A stretch of 64,000 bases of DNA from Synergistes jonesii (GTDB taxonomy: Bacteria; Synergistota; Synergistia; Synergistales; Synergistaceae). Below are positions 25,262 through 35,032 of the stretch, in pieces. The translations under genes were made by a program, and so were the position numbers. The stretch is taken from positions 1 through 64,000 of the forward strand of contig NZ_JMKI01000047.1 in the NCBI RefSeq assembly GCF_000712295.1, given 5' to 3'. Every line of letters begins with the position of its first letter. Within the stretch, counting starts at the first letter, position 1. Below the pieces are notes generated by a model. That model was not told the DNA's origin. It saw nothing but the letters and a program-made list of their open reading frames with translations, and did no database searches.

Positions 25262-26418
25262 GCAGACAGAAGCGGGCGCCGCTGATCGACTTATCTATGA
25301 AGCCGAAGAAGGCTGTGATAGCGGCGCTCTCCTGCGGAGACGCCGACGACGTCTCTCTCTCGCTCGACGAACTTGTGATGCTGCTTAAAAACGTGGAGGT
25401 GCCTGTCGCGGCGCGCGTCGTGCAGAAGCGCAAAGCGCCGGACCCAGCGTATTTTCTCGGCGCGGGCAAGGCGCTTGAGATAAAGGAATACGCGCCGCCG
25501 AACGAGATAACCCATCTCGTCGTCGACGATTTTCTGACGCCGACGCAGAGGAGCAATCTACAGAGGTTGACGGGGTTAGTAGTCTGGGACCGTGCGTTTG
25601 TCATAATGAAAATTTTTGAGCGGCGCGCCGTTACCGCCGAGGCGAAGCTTCAGGTCGAGCTCGCGCAGTACCGCTACGAGATTCCCAGCCTCAAGGGGCT
25701 CGGCCGCCAGATGTCGCGTACCGGCGGCGGCATCGGCACCCGCGGTCCTGGCGAAACGGAGTTCGAACGCCACCGCAGGAAGCTGGACCGTCGCATAAGA
25801 GGCATAGAACAGAACCTTGAAGAGGTGCGCAGGCGGCGCGGCGAGAGGCGCGAGCGCAGAAAGCGCGGCGGCGTTCCTGTAGCGGCTCTTGTAGGCTACA
25901 CGAACAGCGGCAAATCGACGCTTTTAAAGGCTCTCTCCAAGGATTCTGAGATACTGGCGAAGGATCAGCTCTTTTCGACGCTCGACACCGTCGCAAGAAG
26001 AGTTTCCTACCGCGACGGCAGCGGCTCTTTTTTGCTCTCGGACACAGTCGGCTTTATACGCAAGCTGCCGCCGGAGCTCGTAGCGGCCTTCCGCGCTACG
26101 CTCGAGGAGGCTTCGAACGCCGACCTGCTGCTCGTCGTGCTCGACGCGTCGAGAAAAAATCCGTGCGAGACGCTCGACATAGTGCTCGATACGCTGCGGG
26201 GGCTCGGCGCCGGCGCATTGCCGCGAATCGTCGTGCTCAACAAGATAGACAAATGCGGAGAATCGGCGCTCTTCACGGCGGCCGAGATAAGGTCGCGCGG
26301 AGAGCGCGTCGTCAGCACCTGCGCGATCGACGGCAGCGGCTTCGAAGAGCTGCTCGGCGAAATAAAAAAAATATTTGCCGATGAAGTTGCCGCAAAGGTA
26401 CAAAAGGATATATTATAA
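25258..26418 (+). CDS. hflX: Ribosome-associated GTPase HflX
   Basis: GTPase that binds the 50S subunit and can split stalled or stressed ribosomes. The 386 residues show the N-terminal HflX domain with GAGKALEIKEY and the signature MSRTGGGIGTRGPGETEFE, a charged coiled coil, and a G domain with VGYTNSGKST, DTVGFIRKLP and LNKIDK. The start is TTG, overlapping the cmk stop as TTGA, with GGGAGG eight bases upstream. Confidence 0.94.
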   Translation: MSRQKRAPLIDLSMKPKKAVIAALSCGDADDVSLSLDELVMLLKNVEVPVAARVVQKRKAPDPAYFLGAGKALEIKEYAPPNEITHLVVDDFLTPTQRSNLQRLTGLVVWDRAFVIMKIFERRAVTAEAKLQVELAQYRYEIPSLKGLGRQMSRTGGGIGTRGPGETEFERHRRKLDRRIRGIEQNLEEVRRRRGERRERRKRGGVPVAALVGYTNSGKSTLLKALSKDSEILAKDQLFSTLDTVARRVSYRDGSGSFLLSDTVGFIRKLPPELVAAFRATLEEASNADLLLVVLDASRKNPCETLDIVLDTLRGLGAGALPRIVVLNKIDKCGESALFTAAEIRSRGERVVSTCAIDGSGFEELLGEIKKIFADEVAAKVQKDIL

Positions 26419-26491
26419 GAAAGAGAGGGCGCGCTCCGGCGGCTTTTGCCGCGGCGTCCGCGCTCCGCTTGCCTTGCGGAGGATGGTTTGA

Positions 26492-27382
26492 ATGTATGTA
26501 AGCATGACGGGGTTTTCCCGTTCACAGATACAATCTTCCTATGGAACGCTCAGCCTTGAGCTTTCAAGCGTGAATCACCGCTATCAGGAGATAGCCGTGC
26601 GGCTGCCGCGCGAATTCGCGGGCTGGGAGCCGTGGTTCCATCAGAAGATGAGAAAGCTCTTCAGGCGCGGCAAGATACAGCTACGCATGGAGGTGCTCTG
26701 GGCGCAGCAGTTCAAGAGTGGGCGCATCAATAAGGATGTGCTGCTTGCCTACTGCGGGGAGCTGATGGATATCCGCCGGGGGCTTGCGCTCCCTCTTTCG
26801 ATAGACGTCGAGGAAGTGACGCAGTACCCGGGAGTGCTCGACCTGCCGCGTTTCGACGAAGAAAAAGAAGCTCGGACGCTCGAAGAACTTTTCGGCGAAC
26901 TGCTTGCGGACGCCGCCGCATCGTGGCAGAAGATGCGTGAAGCGGAAGGCTCGCATCTGCGCTGCGAAGTGCTTGCTCATCTGGATGAGTTCGAAAGAAT
27001 CGCTGCGGAGATAGAGAGTCGCTGGCTTCCGACGCGCGACGCGGCGTTCAGCGCGATGAAGGCGCGCGTTTCGGAAGCGCTCGAAAAAATGGGAGTCGGA
27101 CTCGAGGAAGCCCGCTATATGCAGGAGATAGTCCTACTGACCGACAAATGGGATATCTCTGAGGAGCTCGCGCGTCTCAGGAGCCATATCTCGAAGTTCA
27201 AGGCGACTGGCGACGACGAGGCGGAGAGTGCGGGGCGGAAACTGGATTTCATCGTCCAAGAGATGAATCGCGAAGTAAACACCCTTGACTCGAAGATAGC
27301 GGACGCCGAGATCCGCTGGCTCGCGGTGGATGCGAAGGCGTGCCTCGAACGCATCCGCGAGCAGATACAGAACCTCGAATAA
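26492..27382 (+). CDS. yicC: YicC/YloC-family endoribonuclease
   Basis: Conserved RNase of the YicC family, implicated in small-RNA and mRNA turnover. The start [12 protein letters not shown] is diagnostic, as are the C-terminal [13 protein letters not shown] and the [13 protein letters not shown] segment. The 296 residues match homologues. It heads the compact run yicC-remA-gmk-rpoZ-coaBC-priA seen in many Gram-positive and related bacteria; its stop overlaps remA by one base. Confidence 0.93.
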   Translation: MYVSMTGFSRSQIQSSYGTLSLELSSVNHRYQEIAVRLPREFAGWEPWFHQKMRKLFRRGKIQLRMEVLWAQQFKSGRINKDVLLAYCGELMDIRRGLALPLSIDVEEVTQYPGVLDLPRFDEEKEARTLEELFGELLADAAASWQKMREAEGSHLRCEVLAHLDEFERIAAEIESRWLPTRDAAFSAMKARVSEALEKMGVGLEEARYMQEIVLLTDKWDISEELARLRSHISKFKATGDDEAESAGRKLDFIVQEMNREVNTLDSKIADAEIRWLAVDAKACLERIREQIQNLE

Positions 27383-27642
27383 TGGCTTACAAGCTTGTCC
27401 ACGTCGGCTTTGGGAACGTGGTCGTGGCGGAGCGTGTCGTAGCCGTCATCGCCCCTGATTCTGCGCCCGTGCGCCGCCTCAAAGACGAGGCGCGCGAGGC
27501 CGGCCTGCTCGTGGACGTGACGCAGGGGCGCAAGACGCGCGCTATTCTGATAATGGACAGCAGGCACGTGATACTTTCGGCGATACAGCCGGAGACTATT
27601 GCTGCACGCTTTGAAGGGGCGGAGGAGCAACAGGCGCAATGA
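27382..27642 (+). CDS. remA: RemA-like regulator (DUF370)
   Basis: Small DNA-binding regulator known in Bacillus for activating matrix genes; here its targets are unknown. The 86-residue protein contains the family's [27 protein letters not shown] and [20 protein letters not shown]. It fits between yicC and gmk with overlaps on both sides, the conserved position for this family. Confidence 0.9.
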   Translation: MAYKLVHVGFGNVVVAERVVAVIAPDSAPVRRLKDEAREAGLLVDVTQGRKTRAILIMDSRHVILSAIQPETIAARFEGAEEQQAQ

Positions 27643-28208
27643 GAGGGAAGCTCTATATAGTTTCAGGCCCGGCAGGAGTCGGTAAAGGAACAATACTGAA
27701 GAACGCGATGCCAAAACTGCCCAATATGAAATTTTCGGTATCCTGCACGACGAGACGACCGCGTGCGGGGCTCGACGCCGAAGGAAAGACTTATCATTTT
27801 ATCAGCGATGAGGAATTCCGCCGCCGCATTGAGGCCGGGGATTTCCTTGAATACGCGAACGTCCATGGACATCTCTACGGCACGCGTAAAGACATAGTTG
27901 AAAAGGCCCTCGGCGAAGGCTGCGACGTAGTGCTGGAAATAGACGTCCAGGGTGCGAAAATAGTAAAGGAAAAGATGCCGGAAGCTATAACGGTGTTCGT
28001 CGCGCCTCCTTCGATAGAAGAGCTCGTCAGGCGCCTGAAGGGGCGAGGCAGCGAGAGCGCCGAGGAACAGGAGCTGCGCATCAGCAACGCCGAGGAGGAA
28101 CTCAGACATGCTGACGAATATGACTGCGTAGTCGTGAACGACGTGCTTGACGATGCGGTCAAAGACTTTATAAATATAGTGAAGGAACACGGGGAGGAAT
28201 CGGAATGA
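27639..28208 (+). CDS. gmk: Guanylate kinase
   Basis: Converts GMP to GDP with ATP. P-loop [11 protein letters not shown], the GMP-binding [10 protein letters not shown] and YHFISDEEF, and [14 protein letters not shown] are present in 189 residues. The first residues overlap remA by four bases and the stop overlaps rpoZ by four bases, so translation is likely coupled. Confidence 0.95.
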   Translation: MRGKLYIVSGPAGVGKGTILKNAMPKLPNMKFSVSCTTRRPRAGLDAEGKTYHFISDEEFRRRIEAGDFLEYANVHGHLYGTRKDIVEKALGEGCDVVLEIDVQGAKIVKEKMPEAITVFVAPPSIEELVRRLKGRGSESAEEQELRISNAEEELRHADEYDCVVVNDVLDDAVKDFINIVKEHGEESE

Positions 28209-28429
28209 TCTATATGGACCTTGAGAAAATTTACCGCGAGCGCGGTATACCGAACAAATATATACTCACGCTCGTCATTTCAGCGCGCGCGCGTCAGCTC
28301 AGCGAACGCAAAGACGCCGAAAGCGACGAAAAATATATCTCAAAGGCCGTCGAGGATGTGCAGAAGGGGAGGATATCCTACAGGATAGTCGACCCCAACC
28401 CGCCGGAAAATGAAGCCGCCGCGCAGTAA
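28205..28429 (+). CDS. rpoZ: DNA-directed RNA polymerase omega subunit
   Basis: Small subunit that helps assemble RNA polymerase. The 74-residue sequence shows the weak family pattern: NKYILTLVISARARQL and an acidic helix KYISKAVEDVQKGRI. Assignment rests on size, this pattern and position between gmk and coaBC. It overlaps coaBC by 20 bases. Confidence 0.82.
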   Translation: MIYMDLEKIYRERGIPNKYILTLVISARARQLSERKDAESDEKYISKAVEDVQKGRISYRIVDPNPPENEAAAQ

Positions 28430-29621
28430 AATACTTTTCGGCGTGACCGGCGGCATTGCGGCGTACAAGGCGCCGGAGCTGCTGCACGGCTGGGTCAAGA
28501 TGGGCTGCGAGGTCGAAACGCTGCTGACGCAGGCGGCGGAGGAATTCGTGAGCCCGATGGTGCTCGCGACTCTCTCGAAGCGGCGCGTCTGGCGCGAGCG
28601 CGACTTTCTCTCCGCCGAATACGGCTGGCAGATACCGCACATATCGCTGACCGACTGGGCTGATATCTTCGTCGTCGCGCCGGCTACCGCCAACGCGCTG
28701 CGCGTCGCGGCGGAAGGCGACGGCTCTACTCTGCTCGGCTCCGCGCTGCTCGCGAACAAGAAGCCGCTTTTGATGTTCCCGGCGATGAACGTCAACATGC
28801 TCTCGAGCGAAGCGGTGCGGCGCCATATACTCACGCTGACGGAGCGCGGTGCCGTCGTAGTCGACCCGGAGAGCGGCGTCCTCGCGTGCGGCTGCGATGG
28901 GAAAGGACGCCTGCCGTCGGCGGAGGTGATAAACGACTACGTTAAGATGGCGCTCTGCGACAAAAAAGAGCTGCGCGGGCTGAAGGTCGCCGTCACGGCG
29001 GGCCCGACTCACGAATATATCGACCCGGTGCGTTTCATAAGCAACCCAAGCAGCGGCAAGATGGGGTATGCGATAGCGCGCGCGGCGTTTCAGCGCGGCG
29101 CCGACGTAACACTGATCTCCGGCCCTTCCGCTCTTCGCCCTCCGGCGGGAATCAGGATCGTAAACGTAGTAAGCGCGGAGGAGATGTTCGACGCCTGCAT
29201 GGAGGCTCAGAAGAGCGCCGATATGATCGTCAAGGCCGCGGCTGTGGGAGACTACAGGCCTGCGCGTCGCGCTGAGCAGAAGATAAAGCGCGGCGCCTCC
29301 GGCGGCCTGACTCTCGAACTCGTGCAAAACCGCGACATAGCGGCCGCGCTTGGCAAAATAAAGAGGAGCGGGCAGATTTTGATAGGCTTTGCCGCCGAGA
29401 CGCAGCATGTAGCCGAGAATGCTCGGAGGAAAATGGCTGAGAAAAACCTCGACTTGATAGTTTCGAACGACGTCAGCGCGGCGGGCGCCGGCTTTGCGTC
29501 GGATACCAACGCTATCACGATCTTCAGGCGCGGCGGCGAAGCGGAGAGCTTCTCCGGGACGAAGGAGGAGGCGGCGCACCGCATACTCGACGCCGCGGCG
29601 GAGCTTATAGTGGACAGATAA
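28410..29621 (+). CDS. coaBC: Bifunctional phosphopantothenoylcysteine decarboxylase / phosphopantothenate-cysteine ligase
   Basis: Catalyses two steps of coenzyme A synthesis. Residues 1-185 form the flavin decarboxylase with GVTGGIAAYKAPEL, the FMN-site PATAN and FPAMNVNM; residues 190-403 form the ligase with TAGPTHEYIDPVRFISNPSSG, AAVGDYRP and KIKR. Length and order are standard. It starts inside rpoZ and its last base is shared with the start of priA. Confidence 0.95.
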   Translation: MKPPRSKILFGVTGGIAAYKAPELLHGWVKMGCEVETLLTQAAEEFVSPMVLATLSKRRVWRERDFLSAEYGWQIPHISLTDWADIFVVAPATANALRVAAEGDGSTLLGSALLANKKPLLMFPAMNVNMLSSEAVRRHILTLTERGAVVVDPESGVLACGCDGKGRLPSAEVINDYVKMALCDKKELRGLKVAVTAGPTHEYIDPVRFISNPSSGKMGYAIARAAFQRGADVTLISGPSALRPPAGIRIVNVVSAEEMFDACMEAQKSADMIVKAAAVGDYRPARRAEQKIKRGASGGLTLELVQNRDIAAALGKIKRSGQILIGFAAETQHVAENARRKMAEKNLDLIVSNDVSAAGAGFASDTNAITIFRRGGEAESFSGTKEEAAHRILDAAAELIVDR

Positions 29622-31414
29622 TGCCCCTCGTCAGCGCCGCCGTTCCGGCTCCGTGGTGGACGCCGCTCACGTACCGCAGCGAATCGGTGCTCGGAGAAGG
29701 GCTCCGCGTCCGCGTGCCGCTCGGACGCGACAGCCGCGTCGCACTGACCGTCGCTGAGAGCGAAGAGGGCGCCGAAACAGAAAAAATAAAAAGCATAGAA
29801 CGCGTTATCGACGAAAAGCCGCCGCTGCCCGCAGAGCTGTGGCGGCTTATAAAATGGTTCGGCGACACTTGGTTCATAGGAACGGGACTTGCGGCAAAAA
29901 CCCTATTGCCGGCAAAGTTTTTTACGGATGAAAAACTGCCTGAAATAAGACAAACGCCGAACTCTTATCAAAAATTCTCTGTGGAAAGCCTATATGGCGC
30001 CGAGCTGTCTAAGCGTTACGAATATTACAGGACGGCGGCGGAGGGCGGCGACAGGGCGCTGATTCTCTTCCCTGAGGCGAAGCTTGCGAAAGCCTTCTGG
30101 AAGACCCTGCCGAAGGGCCTGCAGGACTGCGGCGCTCTCTGGCCGCTTTCGCCTCAGGCCCGCTGGAAAATGTGGCGGCTCGCGCGCTCCGGGGAGCTGC
30201 GTTTCATCGTGGGCTCTCCGGCCGCCGCTTTCGCGCCTCTCGCAGGGCTCTCGGCGATAGTCATGGACGAGGAGAACAGCGGGAGCTGGCGCACGCAGAG
30301 CCATCCTCTCTTCCATACGCGCTCCTTGCTCGGCGTGCGCGCAGATTTTGCCGGCTCGCGCTTAGTGCTCGGCGGCATCATGCCCTCTTCGAAATGCTAT
30401 CTGCGGGCGAAGCCGATATGCTTGGAGGATAAAAACGATGAGCGCCTCGTATTCGTCTCCTCAAATGATTCGCAGTCGGCGGAGTTTGAGGCGCTGCGCG
30501 ACACGCTGCCGCTTAGCGTGCCTCTGATACGCGAGAGCGTCAGGGCGAGGGAGGAAGGCGGCTGGGTCTTTTGGCTGCTCGACCGCAAGGGCTACGCCTC
30601 CGAAATTCTCTGCGAGGAGTGCGGGAACACCTTGCGCTGCGCGCGCTGCGGTTCCTCGATGCGCTGGGAAGATAGTAAAAAATGCCTCAGCTGCAACGTA
30701 TGCGGCGGCAGTATAGCGGTACCGCAGAGCTGCCCGAACTGCGGCGGCCGTCTTTTGATAGGCTCGCGCCCCGGGCTCGAGGCCCTTTACGAAAGGGCGC
30801 GATCGGCGCTGAAATATAAATTTAAAAACGTATTATTAATACAAAATAAAGAAGAAAAACTGCCCGACGGTAAGCAGCTGAAAAGAGAATTCCCGGACGG
30901 AGCCCTTATCGTCGGGACAAGAAGGCTGCTCTCGCTCTGCGACGAGCTCTCGCCCGCCGCAGTTGGCTGGATAGACGCGGACGCCGAAGCGCGTGGCGCA
31001 GAATACGATTCAAAGGCGCGCGCTTTCGCGATGCTCTGGGAGTCGATGTGGCGCGGCGCCGAGGGATGCGAAAGGAAAGTCATAGTACAGAGCCGCAGGC
31101 CGTCGACGGGATGGCAGGAGGGCCTTCGTCGCGGCTGGGGGTTATTCTGGCGGCGCGAGCTGAAGGAGCGGAGCGAATGGGAATTGCCGCCCTTCATGCC
31201 CCTGATAAAAATCAGCGCGGAGCGCGGGGACGCGCGGAAAATCTCCCAAAAGCTCGACGAAGCCGGCGCTGAATACTGGGCTTCGGAGGAGGACGCAGGA
31301 GAAATATGGGTGCGCACGAAGCGCTTTGCCGCACTGCGCGAAATATTAAAGCCATTTTTTTCTATCGCGTCTACCAAAAAAACATTTCCTACTGTATCAT
31401 TGTACCTTGATTAA
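29621..31414 (+). CDS. priA: PriA-like primosomal protein with inactivated helicase motifs
   Basis: PriA restarts stalled forks by loading the replicative helicase. Position after coaBC, the N-terminal DNA-binding part (about 1-100, with GEGLRVRVPLGR) and the zinc-binding Cys pairs (C331/334, 340/343, 358/361, 371/374) identify it. The motor is degenerate: the Walker A position reads GAELSKRY (126-133) instead of GVTGSGKT, Walker B is DEEN rather than DEEH, motif III is GGIMPS, and the AKGHD and GRAGR motifs are gone. At 597 residues it is shorter than typical PriA. It is probably an ATPase-dead loader, as reported for Deinococcus PriA. Confidence 0.85.
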   Translation: MPLVSAAVPAPWWTPLTYRSESVLGEGLRVRVPLGRDSRVALTVAESEEGAETEKIKSIERVIDEKPPLPAELWRLIKWFGDTWFIGTGLAAKTLLPAKFFTDEKLPEIRQTPNSYQKFSVESLYGAELSKRYEYYRTAAEGGDRALILFPEAKLAKAFWKTLPKGLQDCGALWPLSPQARWKMWRLARSGELRFIVGSPAAAFAPLAGLSAIVMDEENSGSWRTQSHPLFHTRSLLGVRADFAGSRLVLGGIMPSSKCYLRAKPICLEDKNDERLVFVSSNDSQSAEFEALRDTLPLSVPLIRESVRAREEGGWVFWLLDRKGYASEILCEECGNTLRCARCGSSMRWEDSKKCLSCNVCGGSIAVPQSCPNCGGRLLIGSRPGLEALYERARSALKYKFKNVLLIQNKEEKLPDGKQLKREFPDGALIVGTRRLLSLCDELSPAAVGWIDADAEARGAEYDSKARAFAMLWESMWRGAEGCERKVIVQSRRPSTGWQEGLRRGWGLFWRRELKERSEWELPPFMPLIKISAERGDARKISQKLDEAGAEYWASEEDAGEIWVRTKRFAALREILKPFFSIASTKKTFPTVSLYLD

Positions 31415-31446
31415 GCTGTGAGAACAGGACGGGAGGAAACAAAATC

Positions 31447-31719
31447 ATGATGAAGGCGATAGTAACGGTCCTCGGAAAGGACCAGGTGGGAATCATCGCT
31501 AAGGTCTGCACGTACCTCGCCGATAAAAATGCGAACGTGCTGGAAATATCGCAGACGATAATAAAGGGCTATTTCGACATGCTGATGATAATCGACATCT
31601 CGGCGTGCAGTTGCACGCCAGGCGAGCTTGCCGGCGGGCTCAAGGAACTGGGGGAGAGCATCGGGCTCGCGATAAACTTCCAGCGCGAAGAGATATTTGA
31701 AAGCATGCACAGGATATAG
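31447..31719 (+). CDS. ACT-domain protein (UPF0237)
   Basis: Small regulatory ACT-domain protein; ligand unknown. The 90 residues show [23 protein letters not shown] and a central [10 protein letters not shown] strand, typical of UPF0237. Two ATGs lie side by side; the second is equally possible. It is two bases from the UPF0210 gene, a pairing seen in many bacteria, which suggests that it senses a small molecule for its partner. Confidence 0.88.
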   Translation: MMKAIVTVLGKDQVGIIAKVCTYLADKNANVLEISQTIIKGYFDMLMIIDISACSCTPGELAGGLKELGESIGLAINFQREEIFESMHRI

Positions 31720-31721
31720 AA

Positions 31722-33080
31722 ATGATAACTATTTCCGAAGCCCGTCAGACCAATGAGATGATACGGGAGGAAAATCTCGACGTCCGCACCATCACGATGG
31801 GGATAAATATACTCGACTGCGCGGACGAGAGCGTCGAGAAATTCTGTGCGAAGATATACGACAGGATAACGAAAAAGGCGGAGCGCCTAGTAAAGACCGG
31901 CGACGAGATAGCTATGGAATTCGGCGTGCCCGTCGTGAACAAAAGGATATCGGTAACGCCAGTTTCTATAGCGGCGTCGGCCTGCGCCTGCGAAAACTAT
32001 GTCGAGGTCGCGAAGACCCTCGACAAAGCGGCGAAAGAGGTCGGAGTCGATTTTATCGGCGGCTTTTCGGCGCTCGTTCAGAAGGGGGAGAGCGCCGCGG
32101 ACAAGAAGCTGATCGATTCGATAGCGGAAGCCCTTTCTTCGACCGATATAGTCTGCTCCTCCGTGAACCTCGGCGCGTCGCGCTCCGGCATCGACATGGA
32201 CGCCGTCAGGCGCATGGGCGAGGTCGTGAAGGAGACGGCGTACTTGACGCGCGAGAGCGATTCTCTCGGCTGCGCTAAGCTCGTCGTCTTCTGCAACGCG
32301 GTCGAGGACAACCCCTTCATGGCCGGAGCGTTCCACGGCACCGGCGAGCGCGACTGCGCGATAAACGTCGGAGTCAGCGGCCCGGGCGTCGTCAAACGCG
32401 CGCTCGAAGAGGTGCGCGGCGCTGATTTTGAAACGCTCTGCGAGACTGTCAAAAAGACCGCCTTTAAGATAACACGCGTCGGGCAGCTCGTAGCGCGCGA
32501 AGCGTCGCAGCGCCTCGGAGTCCCCTTCGGCATAATAGACCTCTCCCTTGCTCCGACTCCGACCGTCGGCGACAGCGTCGCCGAAATACTCCAGGAGATG
32601 GGGTTGGAATACGCCGGTGCACCCGGCACGACGGCGGCGCTTGCGATACTGAACGACAACGTCAAAAAGGGCGGCGTGATGGCCTCCTCCTACGTCGGCG
32701 GCCTGAGCGGAGCGTTCATACCGGTCAGCGAGGATCACGGCATGATTCAGTCGGTGGAGGCGGGGGCGCTCACTCTCGACAAGCTCGAAGCCATGACCTG
32801 CGTATGCTCGGTCGGGCTTGACATGATAGCAATCCCCGGGGACACGCCGGCCGAAACGATCTCCGGCATCATCGCCGACGAAATGGCGATAGGCATGATA
32901 AACAACAAGACGACGGCGGTACGCATCATTCCTGTGTTCGGAAAGAAGGCGGGAGAGAGCGTGACCTTCGGCGGGCTTCTCGGCTACGCGCCGGTCATGC
33001 CGGTCAGCAAATTCTCCTGCGCCGCGTTCATAAACCGCGGCGGAAGGATTCCGGCGCCTATACACAGCTTCAAAAATTAA
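31722..33080 (+). CDS. PFL family protein (UPF0210 / DUF711)
   Basis: Conserved protein of unknown function whose name reflects resemblance to pyruvate formate-lyase-like folds. The 452 residues contain [49 protein letters not shown] and [24 protein letters not shown], matching the UPF0210 family. It forms a two-gene unit with the ACT protein before it and is followed by der after 17 bases. Confidence 0.88.
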   Translation: MITISEARQTNEMIREENLDVRTITMGINILDCADESVEKFCAKIYDRITKKAERLVKTGDEIAMEFGVPVVNKRISVTPVSIAASACACENYVEVAKTLDKAAKEVGVDFIGGFSALVQKGESAADKKLIDSIAEALSSTDIVCSSVNLGASRSGIDMDAVRRMGEVVKETAYLTRESDSLGCAKLVVFCNAVEDNPFMAGAFHGTGERDCAINVGVSGPGVVKRALEEVRGADFETLCETVKKTAFKITRVGQLVAREASQRLGVPFGIIDLSLAPTPTVGDSVAEILQEMGLEYAGAPGTTAALAILNDNVKKGGVMASSYVGGLSGAFIPVSEDHGMIQSVEAGALTLDKLEAMTCVCSVGLDMIAIPGDTPAETISGIIADEMAIGMINNKTTAVRIIPVFGKKAGESVTFGGLLGYAPVMPVSKFSCAAFINRGGRIPAPIHSFKN

Positions 33081-33097
33081 CGAAAGAGGACAGAAGA

Positions 33098-34426
33098 ATG
33101 GCAATAGTTGCTATCGTCGGCCGCACCAACGTCGGCAAATCGTCTATCTTCAACAGGATACTCGGCAAACGTGCGGCAATAGTAGACGACCAGCCCGGCG
33201 TTACGAGAGACAGACTCTACGGCGAAGCCGAATGGGGCGGAAAAAAATTCTACCTCGTAGACACAGGCGGCATAATGTCGGAGACGCCTCATCAGTTCAT
33301 GGAGCTGATAGAAAGGCAGGTCGACCTCGCACTCGAAGAAAGCGCGGCCGTCATCTTCGTCGTCGACGGCCGCGCCGGCATCACTCCTACGGACGAGGAT
33401 ATAGCGCTCAAGCTCCGCAGAGGCGGCAAACCCGTCGTCGTCGCGATGAACAAGCTGGACAACGAAAGACAGGAGGACGCGATGCTCGGCGAAGCCTACG
33501 CCCTCGGTTTTGACGACGTGGCGGCGACGAGCGCGGAGCACAATACCGGCTTCGGCGAGTTGCTCGACATGGTCGTCTCGAAGCTCGACGGGGAAGAGTA
33601 CGGCGAAGGCGAGGATAGCGGCGAAATACGCGTAGCGATAGTCGGACGCCCAAACGTCGGCAAATCGAGCCTGCTCAACGCCTTTGCGGGCGAGGAGCGC
33701 TCGATGGTCAGCGACATTGCCGGCACGACGCGCGACGTAGTCGACACGGTCGTCGACATAGACGGCCGCAGCATAAGATTCCTCGACACGGCCGGGCTTC
33801 GCCACAAAAGCCGCGTCAAGGACAACCTCGAATATTATTCGAACGTCAGGACCTATCAGGCGATCGACCGCTGCCACGTGGCGCTTGTGCTGCTCGACGC
33901 GCAGGAGCCGGCGACCGAGCAGGACAAGCGCCTTGTCGGACAGGTGATCGAGCGGGGCAAGGGGCTGATACTCGTCGTGAACAAATGGGACCTTGCGCCG
34001 CGCGACGCTAAAACAGGCGACGTGATGACGAAAAAGCTGCTCGACGAGATGCCCTTCGCGTCGTACGCGCCTAGGGCGTTCGTCTCGGCTCTTTCGGGGC
34101 GCAGCCTCGGCAAGCTGCCGCAGCTGATACTAAAAGTAGAGGAGAACCGCCGCCGCCGCATCCCGACGGCGGAGCTGAACAGGCTTGTTAAGGAAGTCCT
34201 CGTGTTTGAAAGGATGCCTGGCGACGGAAAAGGGCACAGCCTTAAGATTTATTACGCGACACAGGCTGACGGAGCTCCGCCCGCGTTCATATTCTTCGTC
34301 AACGACGCGCAGCTTTGTTCAAAGTCATTCAGGCGTCACCTCGACAACACTCTGCGCGAAATGGCCGATTTTTCCGGCGTCCCGCTCAAAATTTTCATGA
34401 GAAACAGAGAAAATGCTAAAAATTAG
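33098..34426 (+). CDS. der: GTPase Der (EngA)
   Basis: Essential double-GTPase for 50S ribosome assembly. The 442 residues carry two G domains: GRTNVGKSS, DTGG and MNKLD in the first, GRPNVGKSS, DTAGL and VNKWD in the second, followed by a KH-like C-terminal domain ending in VPLKIFMRNREN. A GAGGA site precedes the ATG. It may be read together with the two genes upstream. Confidence 0.96.
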   Translation: MAIVAIVGRTNVGKSSIFNRILGKRAAIVDDQPGVTRDRLYGEAEWGGKKFYLVDTGGIMSETPHQFMELIERQVDLALEESAAVIFVVDGRAGITPTDEDIALKLRRGGKPVVVAMNKLDNERQEDAMLGEAYALGFDDVAATSAEHNTGFGELLDMVVSKLDGEEYGEGEDSGEIRVAIVGRPNVGKSSLLNAFAGEERSMVSDIAGTTRDVVDTVVDIDGRSIRFLDTAGLRHKSRVKDNLEYYSNVRTYQAIDRCHVALVLLDAQEPATEQDKRLVGQVIERGKGLILVVNKWDLAPRDAKTGDVMTKKLLDEMPFASYAPRAFVSALSGRSLGKLPQLILKVEENRRRRIPTAELNRLVKEVLVFERMPGDGKGHSLKIYYATQADGAPPAFIFFVNDAQLCSKSFRRHLDNTLREMADFSGVPLKIFMRNRENAKN

Positions 34427-34456
34427 CTTTGTTCAAAGAATTTAACAGAAAAACCC

Positions 34457-34485
34457 TTGACGTAAAGCGATTTTATCGGTATAAA
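34457..34485 (+). promoter_or_regulatory. Promoter of the HU gene
   Basis: TTGACG and TATAAA are separated by 17 bases in the gap after der. Confidence 0.8.
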
Positions 34486-34534
34486 TCTATAGTACTGCAC
34501 AACGCAGTGTCAATCTTGACTGGAGGTGGCTGGA

Positions 34535-34852
34535 GTGACAAAGACAGATCTTATCAGCGCGGTGGCCAAAGAAGTAGAAGGTATCACGAAGAAGAAGGCT
34601 GCTGAAGTAGTGGAAGCCGTATTCAACGATATCTACGAGTCCCTGAAAAAAGAAGAGAAAGTTCAGATAGTTGGATTTGGCACATTTGAAGTCCAAAAGA
34701 GAGCTGCACGCCAGGGACGCAATCCTCAGCACCCGGACAGAATCATCGAGATCCCGGCGAAAAACGTTCCCGTTTTCCGCGCCGGCAAAGCTCTCAAAGA
34801 AGCAGTCAACGAAGCAAAAAAGTCGGCCGGCAAGGCGAAGAAAGCGAAATAG
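34535..34852 (+). CDS. hup: HU-family DNA-binding protein
   Basis: Histone-like protein that bends DNA. The sequence TKTDLISAVAKE, the GFGTFEVQKRAARQGRNPQ beta-arm region and IIEIPAKNVPVFRAGKALK are standard. The 105 residues include a short Lys/Ala tail. GTG at 34535 is preferred over the in-frame GTG at 34526, because GGAGGTGG then stands at proper distance. It has its own promoter and terminator. Confidence 0.95.
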   Translation: MTKTDLISAVAKEVEGITKKKAAEVVEAVFNDIYESLKKEEKVQIVGFGTFEVQKRAARQGRNPQHPDRIIEIPAKNVPVFRAGKALKEAVNEAKKSAGKAKKAK

Positions 34853-34893
34853 CGACAGCATTAGCTTTTGTCCTTTATCATACTGTCAATCGG

Positions 34894-34931
34894 AAATTCC
34901 CGCGGCGTTTTGTCGGCGGGAATTTATTTTT
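34894..34931 (+). terminator. Terminator of the HU gene
   Basis: AAATTCCCGC (34894-34903) pairs with GCGGGAATTT (34916-34925), followed by ATTTTTG. Confidence 0.82.
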
Positions 34932-35032
34932 GCGCTGGGAACGACGCCCTTCCTTCATTTGACTTGCAACTGCCGCTGTCATAAAATTCAGCGCGTAGAC
35001 GGCCTTTATATTTTCTGCCTGGAGATGGTTTT

